DNA from: Gigantopelta aegis
Taxonomy: Eukaryota > Mollusca > Gastropoda > Neomphalida > Peltospiridae
Assembly: GCF_016097555.1 (NCBI RefSeq)
Contig: NC_054703.1
Coordinates: 22,704,153-22,768,152, forward strand
Direction: 5' to 3'
Length of the DNA stretch: 64,000 nucleotides
This document shows positions 22,391-32,966 of this stretch, piece after piece. Position numbers and translations under genes: made by a program. The notes below the pieces were generated by a model that saw nothing but the letters and a program-made list of their open reading frames with translations, had not been told where the DNA came from and did not search any database. Each line of letters begins with the position of its first letter. Within the stretch, counting starts at the first letter, position 1.

Positions 22391-22404
22391 TCCTTTGGAA
22401 AGTA

Positions 22405-22699
22405 GGGGCGGGACGTAGCCCAGTGGTAAAGCGTTTGCTTGATGCGAGGTCGGTGTGAGATCGATCCCAGTCGGTAGGGCCATTGGGTTATTTCTCGCTC
22501 CAATCAGTGCACCACAACTGGTATATCAAAGACCGTGGTATGTGTTATCATATCTGTGGTGCATAAAAAAGATCCCTTGCTTCTAATCGAAAAGAGTAGC
22601 CCATGAACATATGTGTGGCCCTTAACCATATTTCTAACGCCATATAACCGTAAATAAAATGTGTTGAGTGCCTCGTTAAATAACACATTTCCTTCCTTT
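22405..22699 (+). repeat. SINE, head type A, full length
   Basis: Begins immediately after the right target duplication of the preceding SINE B; two SINEs landed at the same site. Confidence 0.9.
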
Positions 22700-23040
22700 A
22701 ACAAGTAACCATAGTGATGACACAACATTCAGGGCGTAGTCAGAAAAACATTAGCATTACGCACGCCGAAGTCGTGCCCGAGCGGGGGAATTCGGGGGCC
22801 TCCCCCAGTGAACATTTTGAAACTCAGACGCCTGTAAATGCATTCTGAGCCTTTTCTGGGGCATTTTGTTCTATCTTTTTTCGAGTCAATTTTAAGAGGA
22901 TATTTTATAGAACAATTATAAACAGCCTCGACCTATTTCCGGATTAAAAAACAAATTGCATTACGCACATGCGTAATGGGCGCTACGCAACAGTTCATTT
23001 AACTAGAAATCAAAGTCATGCTTGAAATGTCGAGCTAATA
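22700..23040. repeat. MITE-like relic, copy 1
   Basis: 'GGGCGTAGTCAGAAAAACAT', 'CACGCCGAAGTCGTGCCCGA' and 'GTGAACATTTTGAAACTC' recur at 23610-23830 in the same orientation. The start 'AGGGCGTA-CCAG' resembles hAT-type MITE ends, but no clear inverted repeat closes it. Confidence 0.5.
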
Positions 23041-23214
23041 CAATGTTTCTATGTGGGTATATCTTATCTATACGAACCACATTTTCAAAAGGTAGTTTAT
23101 AATTGATAAACCCACATTGAAAGTATACCGCTGGGATTGTAATCGTGTTTTCCGTCATGCGCTGTATGATTTTTCACATAATTTTTCAGTGTGGCTTTCT
23201 ATATCATTAAGCCT
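23041..23214. other. Short unique spacer
   Basis: AT-rich, ends in a T run. Nothing is recognised. Confidence 0.4.
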
Positions 23215-23480
23215 TTTTTTTTTTTAAGCCATCGGACATAAGACTGGTAGGCACAGGGGTCGCAGCCCGGTACCAGCGCTCCCATCCAGAGCGAGTTTTA
23301 ACGACTCAGTGGGTAGGTGTAAGGCCACTACACCCTCTTTTCCCTAACTAACCACTAACAACTAAGAACTAACCCACTGTCCTGGACAGACAGCCGAGAT
23401 AGCCACGGTGTATACCCATAACAGCATGCTTGGACCTTAATTGGATATAAGCACGAAAATAAGTCGAAATGAATAAATGA
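23215..23480 (+). repeat. SINE-like unit, head type D, with (AATG)n tail
   Basis: 'AAGACTGGTAGGCACAGGGG' and 'GGTACCAGCGCTCCCATCCA', then 'TGGGTAGGTGTAAGGCCACT', an amino-acid-free middle and a tail 'AAATGAATAAATGAAATG'. The tRNA boxes are weak. It shares the 'GGGTAGGTGTAA' block with SINE B, so it is probably a relative. Confidence 0.55.
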
Positions 23481-23830
23481 AATGCATAAACAACCACTGA
23501 TCCATAAATGTTTTGTAACACAAAGCTGAAAACTATTTTGGTGAGACAATATGCTAGCAATGGTTTTACCCCTCTTGGCGTCCTTAACAAACAACCATAG
23601 CGCGCTAGCTGCAAGGGCGTAACCAGAAACATTTCAGCATTACACACGCCAAAGGCGTGCCCGAGTGGGGGATTTCGCCTTCCCCCGTGAACATTTTGAA
23701 ACTCGGGACGCCTGTAGATGCATTCTGGGACTTTTGTGAGTGCATGCGTACTGTGCGTAATGGACGCTACGCCTTTGTTCGTGTAACTAGAAATCAATGT
23801 CATGCTTGAAGTGTCGAGCAAATACAATGT
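23480..23830. repeat. Duplicated relic, copy 2
   Basis: First half matches 4770-4960 and second half matches 22700-23040, so the three share an older source element. Confidence 0.6.
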
Positions 23831-23835
23831 TTCAT

Positions 23836-24043
23836 TGGTACATCAAAGGCCGTGGTGTGTGCTATCCTGTCTATGGGATGGTGCATATAAAAGATCGCTT
23901 GCTGCTAATCGAAAAAGAGTAGCCCATGAAGTGGATACGGCGGGTTTCCTCTCTCAATATCTGTGTGGTCGTTAAGCATATGTCTAACGCCATATAATGT
24001 GTTGAGTGCGTCGTTAAATAAAACATTTCCTTCCTTCCTTCCT
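23836..24043 (+). repeat. SINE body and tail, 5' truncated
   Basis: Begins at 'ACATCAAAGGCCGTGG' without a head; tail 'GTCGTTAAATAAAACATTTC' and a CCTT run. 5' truncation fits target-primed reverse transcription. Confidence 0.85.
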
Positions 24044-24131
24044 TCGATTTTGATCTAAAACCGTTTATTTAGCAAAATAAAGAATAGGCAAAAGTAATGT
24101 TGGCTTTACGGTGTCAAAATGATGTCAGTAG

Positions 24132-24464
24132 TAGTGATGAGAATCGATTGGAATTCCATTATCGATCATCGGTTATAATCGGTCGACACCAACCGATCAA
24201 CTTTCGATTACACAATCGGTTAGAATTATATGAACGTAAGAAGGATTTGAATAATAAGGGTCATGTCCTTTAATAACTACTTAATATATCTTTTTATTTT
24301 ATGTAGATATGAAAATAAACACTAACCCCAACATATTTAAATCAAGTATAGCATCTAAATTAGGGGTAGAGTTACAGTTAACATTTCCCCACACAATCGA
24401 TCATCAAATCGGTAGAGCCAAACCGATCAATTTTCGATTATAATCGATATTTGGAACATCACTA
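24132..24464. mobile_element. hAT-type MITE, ~330 bp
   Basis: Ends are inverted: 'TAGTGATGAGAATCGATT' at the left and the complement of 'TAGTGATGTTCCAAATATCG' at the right, with many 'AACCGATCAA' and 'TTTTCGATTA' phrases inside. It does not encode protein. No clean 8-bp duplication was found. Confidence 0.65.
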
Positions 24465-24465
24465 A

Positions 24466-24541
24466 TCAGAATTACCAAATATTTGTCATCCAATAGCCGA
24501 TGATTAATACATTAATGTGGTCTAGTGGTATCGTTAAACAA
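24466..24541 (+). repeat. SINE tail fragment
   Basis: 'GTCATCCAATAGCCGATGAT' to 'GTATCGTTAAAC' only, followed by a C run and a (CCA)n repeat (24542-24580). Confidence 0.8.
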
Positions 24542-24587
24542 CCCCCCCCCCCCCCCCCACCACCACCACCACCACCACCAAACCCCC

Positions 24588-25120
24588 CGAAAACATAAGG
24601 CAGGTACATGCATATATAAGTAACCGGACGTAAGTGAGGCAATGAAAGTTGATGGAACGTAACTAACAAATTAAAGCACTGAGTGTGGAACGACACTCAG
24701 AATATATATATATATATATATTTACATACAAAATTACAACAGAAACGTTACACATAGTTTTACACTTGTCTGAGAGCAAACAGAAACAGTGTTAACGATT
24801 ATTACTGCTGTATTTTGGCGCCAACCATACTGTCTGTAATCAAGTATTACGTATCGAGTCCGTCCTCCATGTACAAACACCGACAACCAAAACACATAGC
24901 CTTCGTTCCAATTATAGTCCAGTCAGTATGAATAACAACCGGACACAATTGCAACATAATTGTCTTTAGTATTGTTATACAAAGCTATACTATATAAAAT
25001 TCGAAAAGTTTACCAAAATCGGAGCATAGAGAATATGCTAATCTTTTTTCTTGTATGTTTTCAAAATTGTATTTAAATGTCTCAAAACATAATTTTATGT
25101 ACACGAGTATTACGAGTATT
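24588..25120 (+). repeat. Start of a duplicated segment (copy of 59287-59797)
   Basis: Shares 'GAAAACATAAGG', 'AAGTAACCGGACGTAAGT', 'GGAACGACACTCAGAATATA' and 'TTACCAAAATCGGAGCATAG' with 59287-59797 in the same order. No open frame is preserved between copies, so it does not look protein-coding. Confidence 0.8.
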
Positions 25121-25136
25121 ATTTTTTTTTTAAAGT

Positions 25137-25557
25137 AAAGTTTGTTTTATTTAACGACGCCACTAGAGCACACTGATTTTTTATCTTATCATCGGCCTAT
25201 TGGACGTCAAACATATAGTCATTCTGACACTGGGTTTTTTGTTTGTTTGTTTTTGTTTGTTTGTTTAGAGCAAACCCGCTGTCGCCACATAGGCTACTCT
25301 TTTACGATAGGTAGCAAGGGATCTTTTATTTGCGCTTTCCACAGGCAGGATAGCACACACCATGGCCATTGTTAAACTAGTTATGGATCACTGGTCGGTG
25401 CAAGTGGTTTACACCTACCCATTGAGCCTTGCGGAGCACTCAGTCAAGGTTTGGAGTCGGTATCTGGATTAAAAATTACATGCCTCGACTGGGATCCGAA
25501 CCTAGTACCTAACAGCCTGTAGTCCGATGGCTTAACCGCTGCGCCACTGAGGCCGGT
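25137..25557 (-). repeat. SINE, head type B, reverse
   Basis: Tail first, 'TTTAACGACGCCACTAGAGC', then a (GTTT)n expansion, body, and inverted head ending 'GCGCCACTGAGGCCGG'. Absent from the paralogous segment near 59800. Confidence 0.88.
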
Positions 25558-25604
25558 CTATGTATTTTAAATGCAATTTGCACACAATGCACACAGAATG
25601 ATCT

Positions 25605-26700
25605 TGAAAAGAATGAATGAATGAATGTTTAACGACACCCCAGCACGAAAAATACATCGGCTATTGGGTGTCAAACTATTGTAATGGGAAAAACTAAAGT
25701 GATGATCAACATCAATATAAACATTCAACAGTTAAATATAAACACAGTGTAAAGGACTGTGTAAAAATACAAATATCACAAATATATACAATTAAAATTT
25801 AGAATAAAATTCAGTATCACGTAAAAATTGTAAAATAAGTTCTGGATGGAATCGAAAGGATTCCATCACACTTCGTGGTCCAAATATATATTTTCGAATT
25901 TATTTCAGATGGGTACACTCCACCAAAATGTGGCGTACAGTCAGAGTACACTGACAGTGCTCACACTGAGGTGGAGGATCCTTCTTCAAAACAAATTAAT
26001 GGGTCAGATAGGTATGACCGATGCGGGCACGACACAAGACTACCTCATCCTTCCTGCACTGTCTATAGGAGGACTGCCACTCCCCCAAGACCGGCTTGAT
26101 AGCACGAAGCTTGTTCGCAACCGCACCGTCCCAATCACGTTGTCAAGTCGAAAAGATAAATTGGTTTATACAATATTTAAAATCAGTAGAAGGTACATCA
26201 ACCCTGGCATGAGGCAAATCCAAAGCAGACTTGGCAGCAAAATCTGCCTTTTCATTACCCCTGATGCCAACATGGCTGGGTACCCAACAAAATACAATGT
26301 CTTTATTGACAATAGATAAAAGACACACTTTCGTATCACCATCCCAATTAAGGTATGGTCCAGCTTCATATTTCGTAAAGCTTGAAGACACGAAAGTGAG
26401 TCTGTAAATATAATAAATTTGGATCCACTAGAATCCTTTAGTTCTTCCAAGGCTTTAATGACTGCCCAAACTTCAGCACTAAAGATCGATGCCGAGTCAG
26501 GCAGTCTCATGGAAAGTATTGTGTCAGATGGAAAAAGTGTAGCACAAGCCACAGGATTCCCATCCGGTGATCCATCTGTATACACACGAATGCAATCATG
26601 GAAAAGTTCATTATGATATTTTATGTGTTTTTGCAATGGATTTGCTTTGTATAAATAGAAGACTGGAGACCTTTTTTAGTTTCTGCCCTGGACGTAGAAG
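25605..26700 (-). mobile_element. LINE with RNase H domain (I/Nimb-like), 5' truncated
   Basis: Runs from a GAAT-array 3' end (25612) through 3' UTR to coding sequence up to about 26640. The 3' UTR block 'GACACCCAATAGCCGATG' is shared with small fragments at 3001, 14920 and 41131. The paralogous segment near 59860 lacks the whole insertion. I found no clear flanking duplication. Confidence 0.8.
25800..26636 (-). pseudogene. LINE ORF2 C-terminus: RNase H and Cys/His knuckle
   Basis: Minus-strand reading gives an RNase HI domain: CIRVYTDGSPDG with the first acidic residue, SASIFSAEVWAVIKALEELK with the Glu, IIFTDSLSCLQALR with the Asp, then, in another frame, FCWVPSHVGIRGNEKAD with the His and last Asp. 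The frame changes once near 26360. Downstream is a LINE tail with a Cys-rich knuckle (CEHC type) and FHPELILQFLRD before the stop near 25805. In living elements RNase H removes the RNA strand during target-primed insertion. Truncated and frameshifted, so dead. Confidence 0.82.
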
Positions 26701-26707
26701 CCGGCGA

Positions 26708-26795
26708 AAGTCGACACCTGCGCCCATGACAGCCGTGTGCTACAAACAGAATGTGCACGTTAAGACCTATTACCTGACCTGAACTGACCTTTCTC
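26708..26795 (+). repeat. CR1/L2-like LINE 3' tail
   Basis: 'CGACACCTGCGCCCATGACA' to 'GTGCACGTTAAGACC' and 'GACCTGAACTGACC'. The same tail is embedded in the SINE at 8674-9080. Confidence 0.6.
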
Positions 26796-26956
26796 GTACT
26801 GTGTAGAACGCCCACAAAAGCTAATTGTGATATTTCATGATGATAACATGATTCATTATATATACTATGGTTGTTTTGTCTTCAACTATTACTTTGGAAC
26901 TTCTAAAACTAGCCTACCATTGATTCATAGTATGTAATAGTACATTATTTATTTCA

Positions 26957-27427
26957 GGGGCCGTTCAAATATTAGGTAACGCTATTTTTGTCAAAATTAG
27001 ACACTCACCCACCCCCTTGTAACGCTAGACCATACACCCCCCCCCCCCAAACCCAAAAAACAAACACAACATATGACGTAACGCTTAGTTTATTTATGCC
27101 CATGTGTACTACGATGACGTCATTGAAGTGATGTATTGCTGTACGATGGAAAAAAACCCCGCGGGTTTTCACTTGCGCCATTTTAATTGATCACCAACAT
27201 ATAAATACAATATTAAAATGTCTGGCTGATTTATAATTGTTTTGGGTTTACATTTACCTCTAAAAATCTACATTATATATTGTTGTCATGGCATGGCACG
27301 TTTAAGAGAAAACAAAATTGTGTTACGTAACGCTATTCAATACACCCTCCCACCCCTTGTAACGCCACATAACGCTTGAACTTACACCCCAATCCTCCAA
27401 AGCGTTACGCAATATTTGAATGGCCCC
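26957..27427. mobile_element. MITE with GGGGCC ends and TCA target duplication, 471 bp
   Basis: Terminal inverted repeats of about 27 bases: 'GGGGCCGTTCAAATATTAGG' at the left, and at the right the complement of 'GGGGCCATTCAAATATTGCG'. TCA flanks both sides (26954-26956, 27428-27430). The paralogous segment at about 59883 has an uninterrupted 'ATTTATTTCAGTAAA', the empty site, with one TCA. A 3-bp duplication fits PIF/Harbinger- or CACTA-like elements; superfamily unsure. Confidence 0.85.
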
Positions 27428-27465
27428 TCAGTAAATATGGTATCTAAATCCAAATAATTAAATTC

Positions 27466-27757
27466 ACGTTACATTCATTACAATATGACGTCATCCCATT
27501 GCTCCAGACGTAGCAAATTACGTCATCAGGGAACGTCATTTTATATGGGCAACGTGTCTTATTGGGATTTATTGTTCATGGACCAAAAATAATTCAAAAT
27601 AAAGTATGAACTTTTAGTGTTATTATTAGCAAGGATGATTGAAATTTAATTATTAGTATTGTCTGTTATTTCGTTTACACCTTCGCCGATTCACACAGTT
27701 TGTGGATTAATTGTTTTTATCCCGAGGAAAGTACAATAAATAACAGACAATCCTTAA
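27466..27757 (+). repeat. CRE-rich repeat ending in a hairpin, copy 1
   Basis: Contains several ACGTCAT motifs and ends in a 94-base foldback (27658-27751) bounded by 'ATTGTCTGTTATTTC' and its complement. Other copies: 41380-41610 (one hairpin arm), 54288-54590 and 59915-60266. Confidence 0.7.
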
Positions 27758-27814
27758 AGGAATCATAGACAAGGTCATGGTAGTATGCACCCATAAATCG
27801 CTTCAGATGTTTCA

Positions 27815-28289
27815 TCCTAGCAAGAAGTTGATTATCTTGCAGCTCGTTGATTATAGTTCTTATATTGGCATCCATATCATGTGTTGAAACCTTATGCAGG
27901 TTACCTTCATCAGTGCCTTTCTCACAAAAGAGACATTGTCTAATCATGGTTATTGTTCGGCGCTTAATTGCATGCCTACGTTGTTCACTATCATCTGGAT
28001 TCGATTTCTTTCTCTTTCTTGCTCTTGCTAGTTTGTCATTGTTAAATTTTAAATGACACGATTTATGCCAAGATGCAGAATTGTTTACAAGATTGTCAAC
28101 ATTTAGATCACTCCGAAACTTCAGTTCAACTGGTAGCTGATCAATCTCACGGAACTGTTCGACATTTGTCAAAAATGACTGATAAGCAGATGACGTATCA
28201 ACACTTCGTCCTGAACTGAGAAGTGGACATTTTAACTGTTCATCTGTTTCTTGTTGGCAGATAATGCAGCGACTAAAGTCTAGCTCCAT
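27815..28289 (-). CDS. Cys/His-rich repeat-encoded protein, N-terminal part
   Basis: Starts at the ATG at 28289: MELDFSRCIICQQETDEQ, then KCPLLSSGR, ASWHKSCHLKFNNDKL with basic RARKRKKS, and QCLFCEKGTDEGNLHKVST with a following DMDANIRTIINELQDNQLLA. The pattern C-xx-C ... WHKSCHLKFN ... C-xx-C ... LH matches, from memory, the first 170 residues of a large protein family present in hundreds of copies in corals, echinoderms and molluscs; no biochemical role is known to me. The true family continues for hundreds of residues, but here it meets duplicated flanking DNA at about 27815, and the last 30 codons to 27717 are foreign. Probably truncated and non-functional, although the remaining frame is clean. 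Confidence 0.6.
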
Positions 28290-28697
28290 GTTAATTTATC
28301 TGTAAGAATATAAATATTTAAAATTATATTTTATAAACGTTTATCTTATCATTATTTTAATTTTCATTGGGGCCATATTGGGTTTAGGATGCCATCTTGA
28401 AAATGAATTACCTATACGGGATTCCGTGCCTGGAATCGGTTTCACTCACCTCAAAAACCTATGATTTGATACTTTATTTGTCTAAATGTGATATATAGTC
28501 AGAAATATATGACATTTCAGTTTCACAGGCGGCCATTTTGGTTTATGGCCGCCATTTTGGAAAATCTGAAAAATTCAAGATGGCTCCTAGGCTAAAATCA
28601 ATCTATAGGTCCATGTGAATCTCCACACAAAAATTTGGCGCTTTTGTCCACCAAGTAACATTACGTCTAAAAATTGTCGCTAAGCCACCTGACTATT
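28290..28697 (-). other. 5' flank of the Cys/His-rich ORF
   Basis: Contains 'GGCGGCCATTTTGG' and 'GGCCGCCATTTTGG', 'CAAGATGGCTCC' and 'CTAAGCCACCTGACTATT'. The phrase type is familiar as the upstream or terminal sequence of the same repeat family. It stops at 28697, where a copy of 27757-27815 begins. Confidence 0.5.
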
Positions 28698-29291
28698 AAA
28701 GGAATCATAGACAAGGTCATTGCAGTATGCTCCCGCAAATCGCTTTCAGATGTTTCATCTGTAGAACATCCACTCCTCCGATCGCAGTTTTGTAAATATT
28801 ATCAAACCCACACTGATATTGGATAAAACACAAACAGAAAATTCGTTGTGAAACATCTGGATGAGTATTTCTCAGTTGAGGCAGTTGTCAATATGTAGTT
28901 CTATTTTTGTATGTTTCTCGTTTCTATTTTTAGGAGGGATGGGTGAGGGTGGCGGGGTGTGTCGGTTGTTGTGGATCTTGTTGTTGTTGTTTTGTTTTGC
29001 TTTGTTTAGTTTCCTTGTTAGTCACTGGCACAATGCCAGTTAATAATCACTTGTTTTGAATCTTTCTTATACTCAACTGTGTTGTTGGTGTATGTTCTGT
29101 TCTGTCACTGGTTATGCTATCCAATACATATATCGATTATAGAAACATTGCTAAAACATAATTGGACGAGTTCGACTGTTCTATACAGACGAGTCAGGAG
29201 ATGACACGAAACTAAATACACTTCTCGGAGTGTGGTTTCCTGTGATCAGCCCATGATTAAAGACACTAAGGACAACATTTTAATACAAAGC

Positions 29292-29572
29292 ATGTTTTGC
29301 ACAGTTATACATAAAGCTATAATTGACTTAATAGTGATGACTATTTGCATAACGGGAGTAATTCCATGCAAACAAAAATGTTTCGAAAAGTGTTCAGTAT
29401 CCCAGTGAAAGAGGATGCTTGCGACCTCAGGAAAGGTGTTGTTTCGAGGCTGGTGGATTGTTCCAATACATGTTTAAGAGATGATCGGTGTGTTCTCTTC
29501 ACGTATGTTGAAAATGGAACATATTCTACGTATTGTAACGTCGGAACGGAGGTTGAAGCTGCGCATGGATAT
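29292..29572 (+). pseudogene. PAN/apple-domain exon, copy B
   Basis: Same exon as 6906-7187 but one base shorter in the A-rich run after the hydrophobic segment, which separates the signal-peptide frame (MFCTVIHKAIIDLIVMTICI) from the PAN frame (MFRKVFSIPV, CDLRKGVV, DCSNTCLRDDRCVLF). One Cys of the module is changed (ENGTYSTYC against KNGTCSTYC in A) and the donor after GY is GTCTCT rather than GTATGT. It is most likely a decaying copy; alternatively translation starts downstream without a signal peptide. A lectin exon follows at 31266. Confidence 0.6.
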
Positions 29573-30136
29573 GTCTCTGGTGAACTTTCTCTTTGTTTCT
29601 CATGTTTATTTAGTTTGTTTGCTTCTTTTGCTTACTCTAGTCTGCTACCACTGTAAGATGTTTCTGAATAATAAAATGTTTTTAAGGGCTACAATTACAT
29701 ACTAAATACATTTATTTTTGGTTTATAATATCAATGTCTATATATTCAATATGGTTCTGGTACGTTTTGGTAGTTTGTGGTAGTCGTTTTGAGGTTTTTG
29801 CTATTTGTGTTGTAATACTATTGTATTTTTTTGTTTCTTTTCCATGTACTCATCTGCGATTATATTAAACATAATTAAAAATAGCTATACACACGCGTTT
29901 AAATGAAGACACATGGTGATAAGATGGTTAGATATAGTTATACGATTTCCACGAATCTGCAATTAGTATTTAATGATATTTGTGATGTTTGTCTATGGTT
30001 TGGTGAATTTTCTTGATTTCTGAAATTAATTTTAAAATTTACGAAGGCTGCTTATGCTATTTCAATTAAATAATTATATGAATTTTAGTGTTCTAGGTAC
30101 CTGTTTTTAATAATAATAATAATAATAATAATAATA

Positions 30137-30460
30137 GGAGCGGGACACAGCCCAGTGGTAAAGCGCTCGTTCGAAGCGCAGTCGGCCTGGGATCGATCCC
30201 CGTCGGTGGGCCCATTAGACTATTTCTCTTTCCAGCCAGTGCACCACTACTGGTATATCAAAGACCGTCGTATGTACTACCCTGTCTGTGGGATGGTGCA
30301 TATAAACTATCCCTTGCTGCAAATCGAAAAGAGTAGCCCATGAAGTGGTGACAGCGGGTTTCCTCTAACAATGTGTGGTCTTTAACCATATGTCTGACGC
30401 TATATAACCGTAAATGAAATGTGTTGAGTGCGTCGTTAAATAAAACATTTCTTTCTATTA
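30137..30460 (+). repeat. SINE, head type A
   Basis: Block-B equivalent of 7711-8030, including the preceding (AAT)n run. Confidence 0.9.
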
Positions 30461-30755
30461 CTAATAATAATATGACTTTTAAGCATTTTGCATTTGTTCA
30501 TAAAATAATCGCATTTAAATAAGTAGTGATATACATCTCCGCGCAGTCTACACAGACTGTTTTCGACAGAGTACTATTCCAGCATCCTGATTCTGAAAGA
30601 AATAATGATTGCACGTTCTGAATGTCAGAAGGATGGCACAGTTTTTGGAGCAATTTAAATTTAGTAAAGTAATTTGTCTTTAGATGTTGATTCGATGTTT
30701 TTATGTGAGGTTTGGAATTACTGGTCTAATTGCCTTCGTTTAACATGGTAAAAAA

Positions 30756-31034
30756 ATGGTTTTGTTTAACGACACCACTAGAGCACATTGATTTAATAAT
30801 CATCGGCTATTGCTTGTGACAAATTTGGTAATTTCGCAATACAGTTTTAGAAAGGAAACCCGCTACATTTTACAAATGATTTTGTATATGCATCATCCCA
30901 CAGATAGGATAGCATATACCACGGCCTTTGATATACCAGTCGTAGTGTACTGGCTGTAGCAAGAAATAACCCAATGTGTCCACCGACGGGGATCGATCCC
31001 AGACCGACCGCGCCTCGAGAGCGTTTTACCACTG
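30756..31034 (-). repeat. SINE, head type A, reverse
   Basis: Equivalent of 8322-8618. It runs directly into the 3' remnant of the SINE that is longer in block A (8674-9080), so about 320 bases were lost here. Confidence 0.85.
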
Positions 31035-31165
31035 GACGGATTTCCTCCCTAAGACTAAATGTATATGTTGCAGTTAACGAATGTTTGACACCCAAAAGCA
31101 GACGATTAATAAATCAATGTGCCCTACTGGTGTCGTTAAACGAAAGAAACTTTAACTTTATTCTC
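31035..31165 (+). repeat. SINE tail remnant
   Basis: Only the 3' part of the 8674-9080 SINE ('CAGACGATTAATAAATCAAT', 'GTGTCGTTAAACGAAAG'). Confidence 0.8.
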
Positions 31166-31265
31166 CATTTTAACAACGTGGAAGGGCTGTTATTTCGTAA
31201 ACTGTGTGATATTCTGTGATAAAAATATGGTGATAGAAAATAATAGGACGTATATTTAGTTTCAG

Positions 31266-31354
31266 ACACATGTCAGCGTGGTTTTATGAAATATGGAAAC
31301 AGCTGTTACTGGTTTTCATCGAAATCACCGGGCGGATCATGGGATGAAGGCAAG
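31266..31354 (+). CDS. C-type lectin domain, first exon, copy B
   Basis: Same 89-bp exon as 9187-9275 with intact acceptor and donor. It encodes TCQRGFMKYGNSCYWFS and SWDEGK. Differences from copy A are few and mostly change amino acids (R to G, P to S, A to P, T to S), leaving the core Cys and Trp unchanged. The rest of the domain is not found downstream on this strand. Confidence 0.7.
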
Positions 31355-31424
31355 GTACTACGTCTAATTTTGTTTCATTATCATTTAATTTATTTTCAAT
31401 TCTGACATCCAATTCATGTTCGTT

Positions 31425-31746
31425 GGGGCGGGACGTAGCCCAGTGGTAAAGAGTTCACTTGATGCGCGGTCAGTCTAGGATCGATCCCCGTCGGTGGACC
31501 CATTGGGCCATGTCTCGTTCCAGCCATTGCTCCACAACTGGTGTAACAAAGGCCGTGGTATGTGCTATCCTGTCTGTGGGATGGTGCATGTAAAATATAC
31601 CTTGCTGTCAATCGAAAAGAGTAGCCCATGAAGTGACGACAGCGGGTTTCGTCTCTCAATATATGCTTGTCCATACGTCCACCCCCATATTACCGTAAAT
31701 AAAATATGTTGAGTGCGTCGTTAAATAAAACATTTCCTTCCTTCCA
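31425..31746 (+). repeat. SINE, head type A
   Basis: Equivalent of 9346-9673; tail with a CCTT run. Confidence 0.9.
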
Positions 31747-31817
31747 ATTCACGTTCAAGCAGTCTGTCCTGGACACACTCCTCAGTTATCTGAGCTGCCC
31801 AGCAGAGCAAATAAAAA

Positions 31818-32120
31818 AGGTTGTTTTGTTTAACGAAACTACTAGAGCACATTGATTTACTAATCATCGACTATTGGATGTCAAACATTTTATACTTTTG
31901 ATGTATAGTCTTTGAGAGGACACCCGCTACAGGTTTCCATTAGTAGCAAGGGATGTTTTATATGCACCATCCCACAGACAGGATAGTACACACCACGGCC
32001 TTTGTTACACCAGTTGTGGAGCTCTGGCTGGAACGAGAAATAGCGCAATGGCGCCTCCGACGGCAATCGATCCTAAACCGACCGCGCATCAAGCGAGCGC
32101 TTCACCACTGGGATACATCC
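31818..32120 (-). repeat. SINE, head type A, reverse, full length
   Basis: Complete version of the fragment at 9747-9921; followed by a C run (32123-32141). Confidence 0.88.
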
Positions 32121-32234
32121 CCTCCCCCCCCCCCCCCCCCCACACCCGATAATAAGAAGCATCCGTCACATGGCAAGTTTATTTTCATGGCGGCCGACAT
32201 ATCTGTGAAGCATCGCAGTACTTTTGTGTGTGGG

Positions 32235-32250
32235 GTGTGGGGGGGGGGGT

Positions 32251-32308
<58 letters not shown>
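32235..32308. repeat. (GT)n microsatellite
   Basis: G run then about 60 bases of GT, abutting the next SINE head. It is absent from block A, so this interval (about 32120-32700) was gained by B or lost by A. Confidence 0.95.
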
Positions 32309-32309
<1 letters not shown>

Positions 32310-32612
32310 ACGTAGCCCAGTGGTACAGCGCTTGCTTCATTTGCGGTCGGTTTGGGATTGATCGCCGTCGGTGGGCCCATTGGATTATTTCTCGTTCCAG
32401 CCAGTGCACCACGAATGGTATATCATAGGCCGTGGTATGTGCTATCCTGTCTGTGGCATGGTGCTTATAATAGAACACTGTAGCGGGTTTCCTCTCTATG
32501 ACTGTCAAAATTACCAAATGTTTGACATTCAATAGCCGATGATTAGTAAATCAATGTGCTCTAGTGGTGTTGTTAAACAAAACAAACTTTTTTTTTTTTT
32601 TTTTTTTTTTTT
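32309..32612 (+). repeat. SINE, head type A, with long T run
   Basis: Head 'GACGTAGCCCAGTGGTACAG', tail 'GTGTTGTTAAACAAAAC', then about 24 T. Confidence 0.88.
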
Positions 32613-32922
32613 TAATTATATATGGATTTTTTCAACGTCTTGACTGGGGTGAAAATGCCACACTCTCAATCAATAAATACGAACACTATTAACATCGGTG
32701 TCAAATCCAGATAGAAATGGTTCAATAGCATCGTAATTCTTATTGCGCACACACTAAGTATTGATAATGATGCTTTCTAATCTTGTTCTGCTGGGGGTGG
32801 GTGTATTCGGGCTGGGGGGTTGTGTAACACAAAATTTTCAATTTTAAAAATAAATGGTGACATAAAAGTAATGTGCGCGGCCATAGATAAATTGCGACAC
32901 CTTTTACACTTTTACTTGGGGA

Positions 32923-32966
<44 letters not shown>

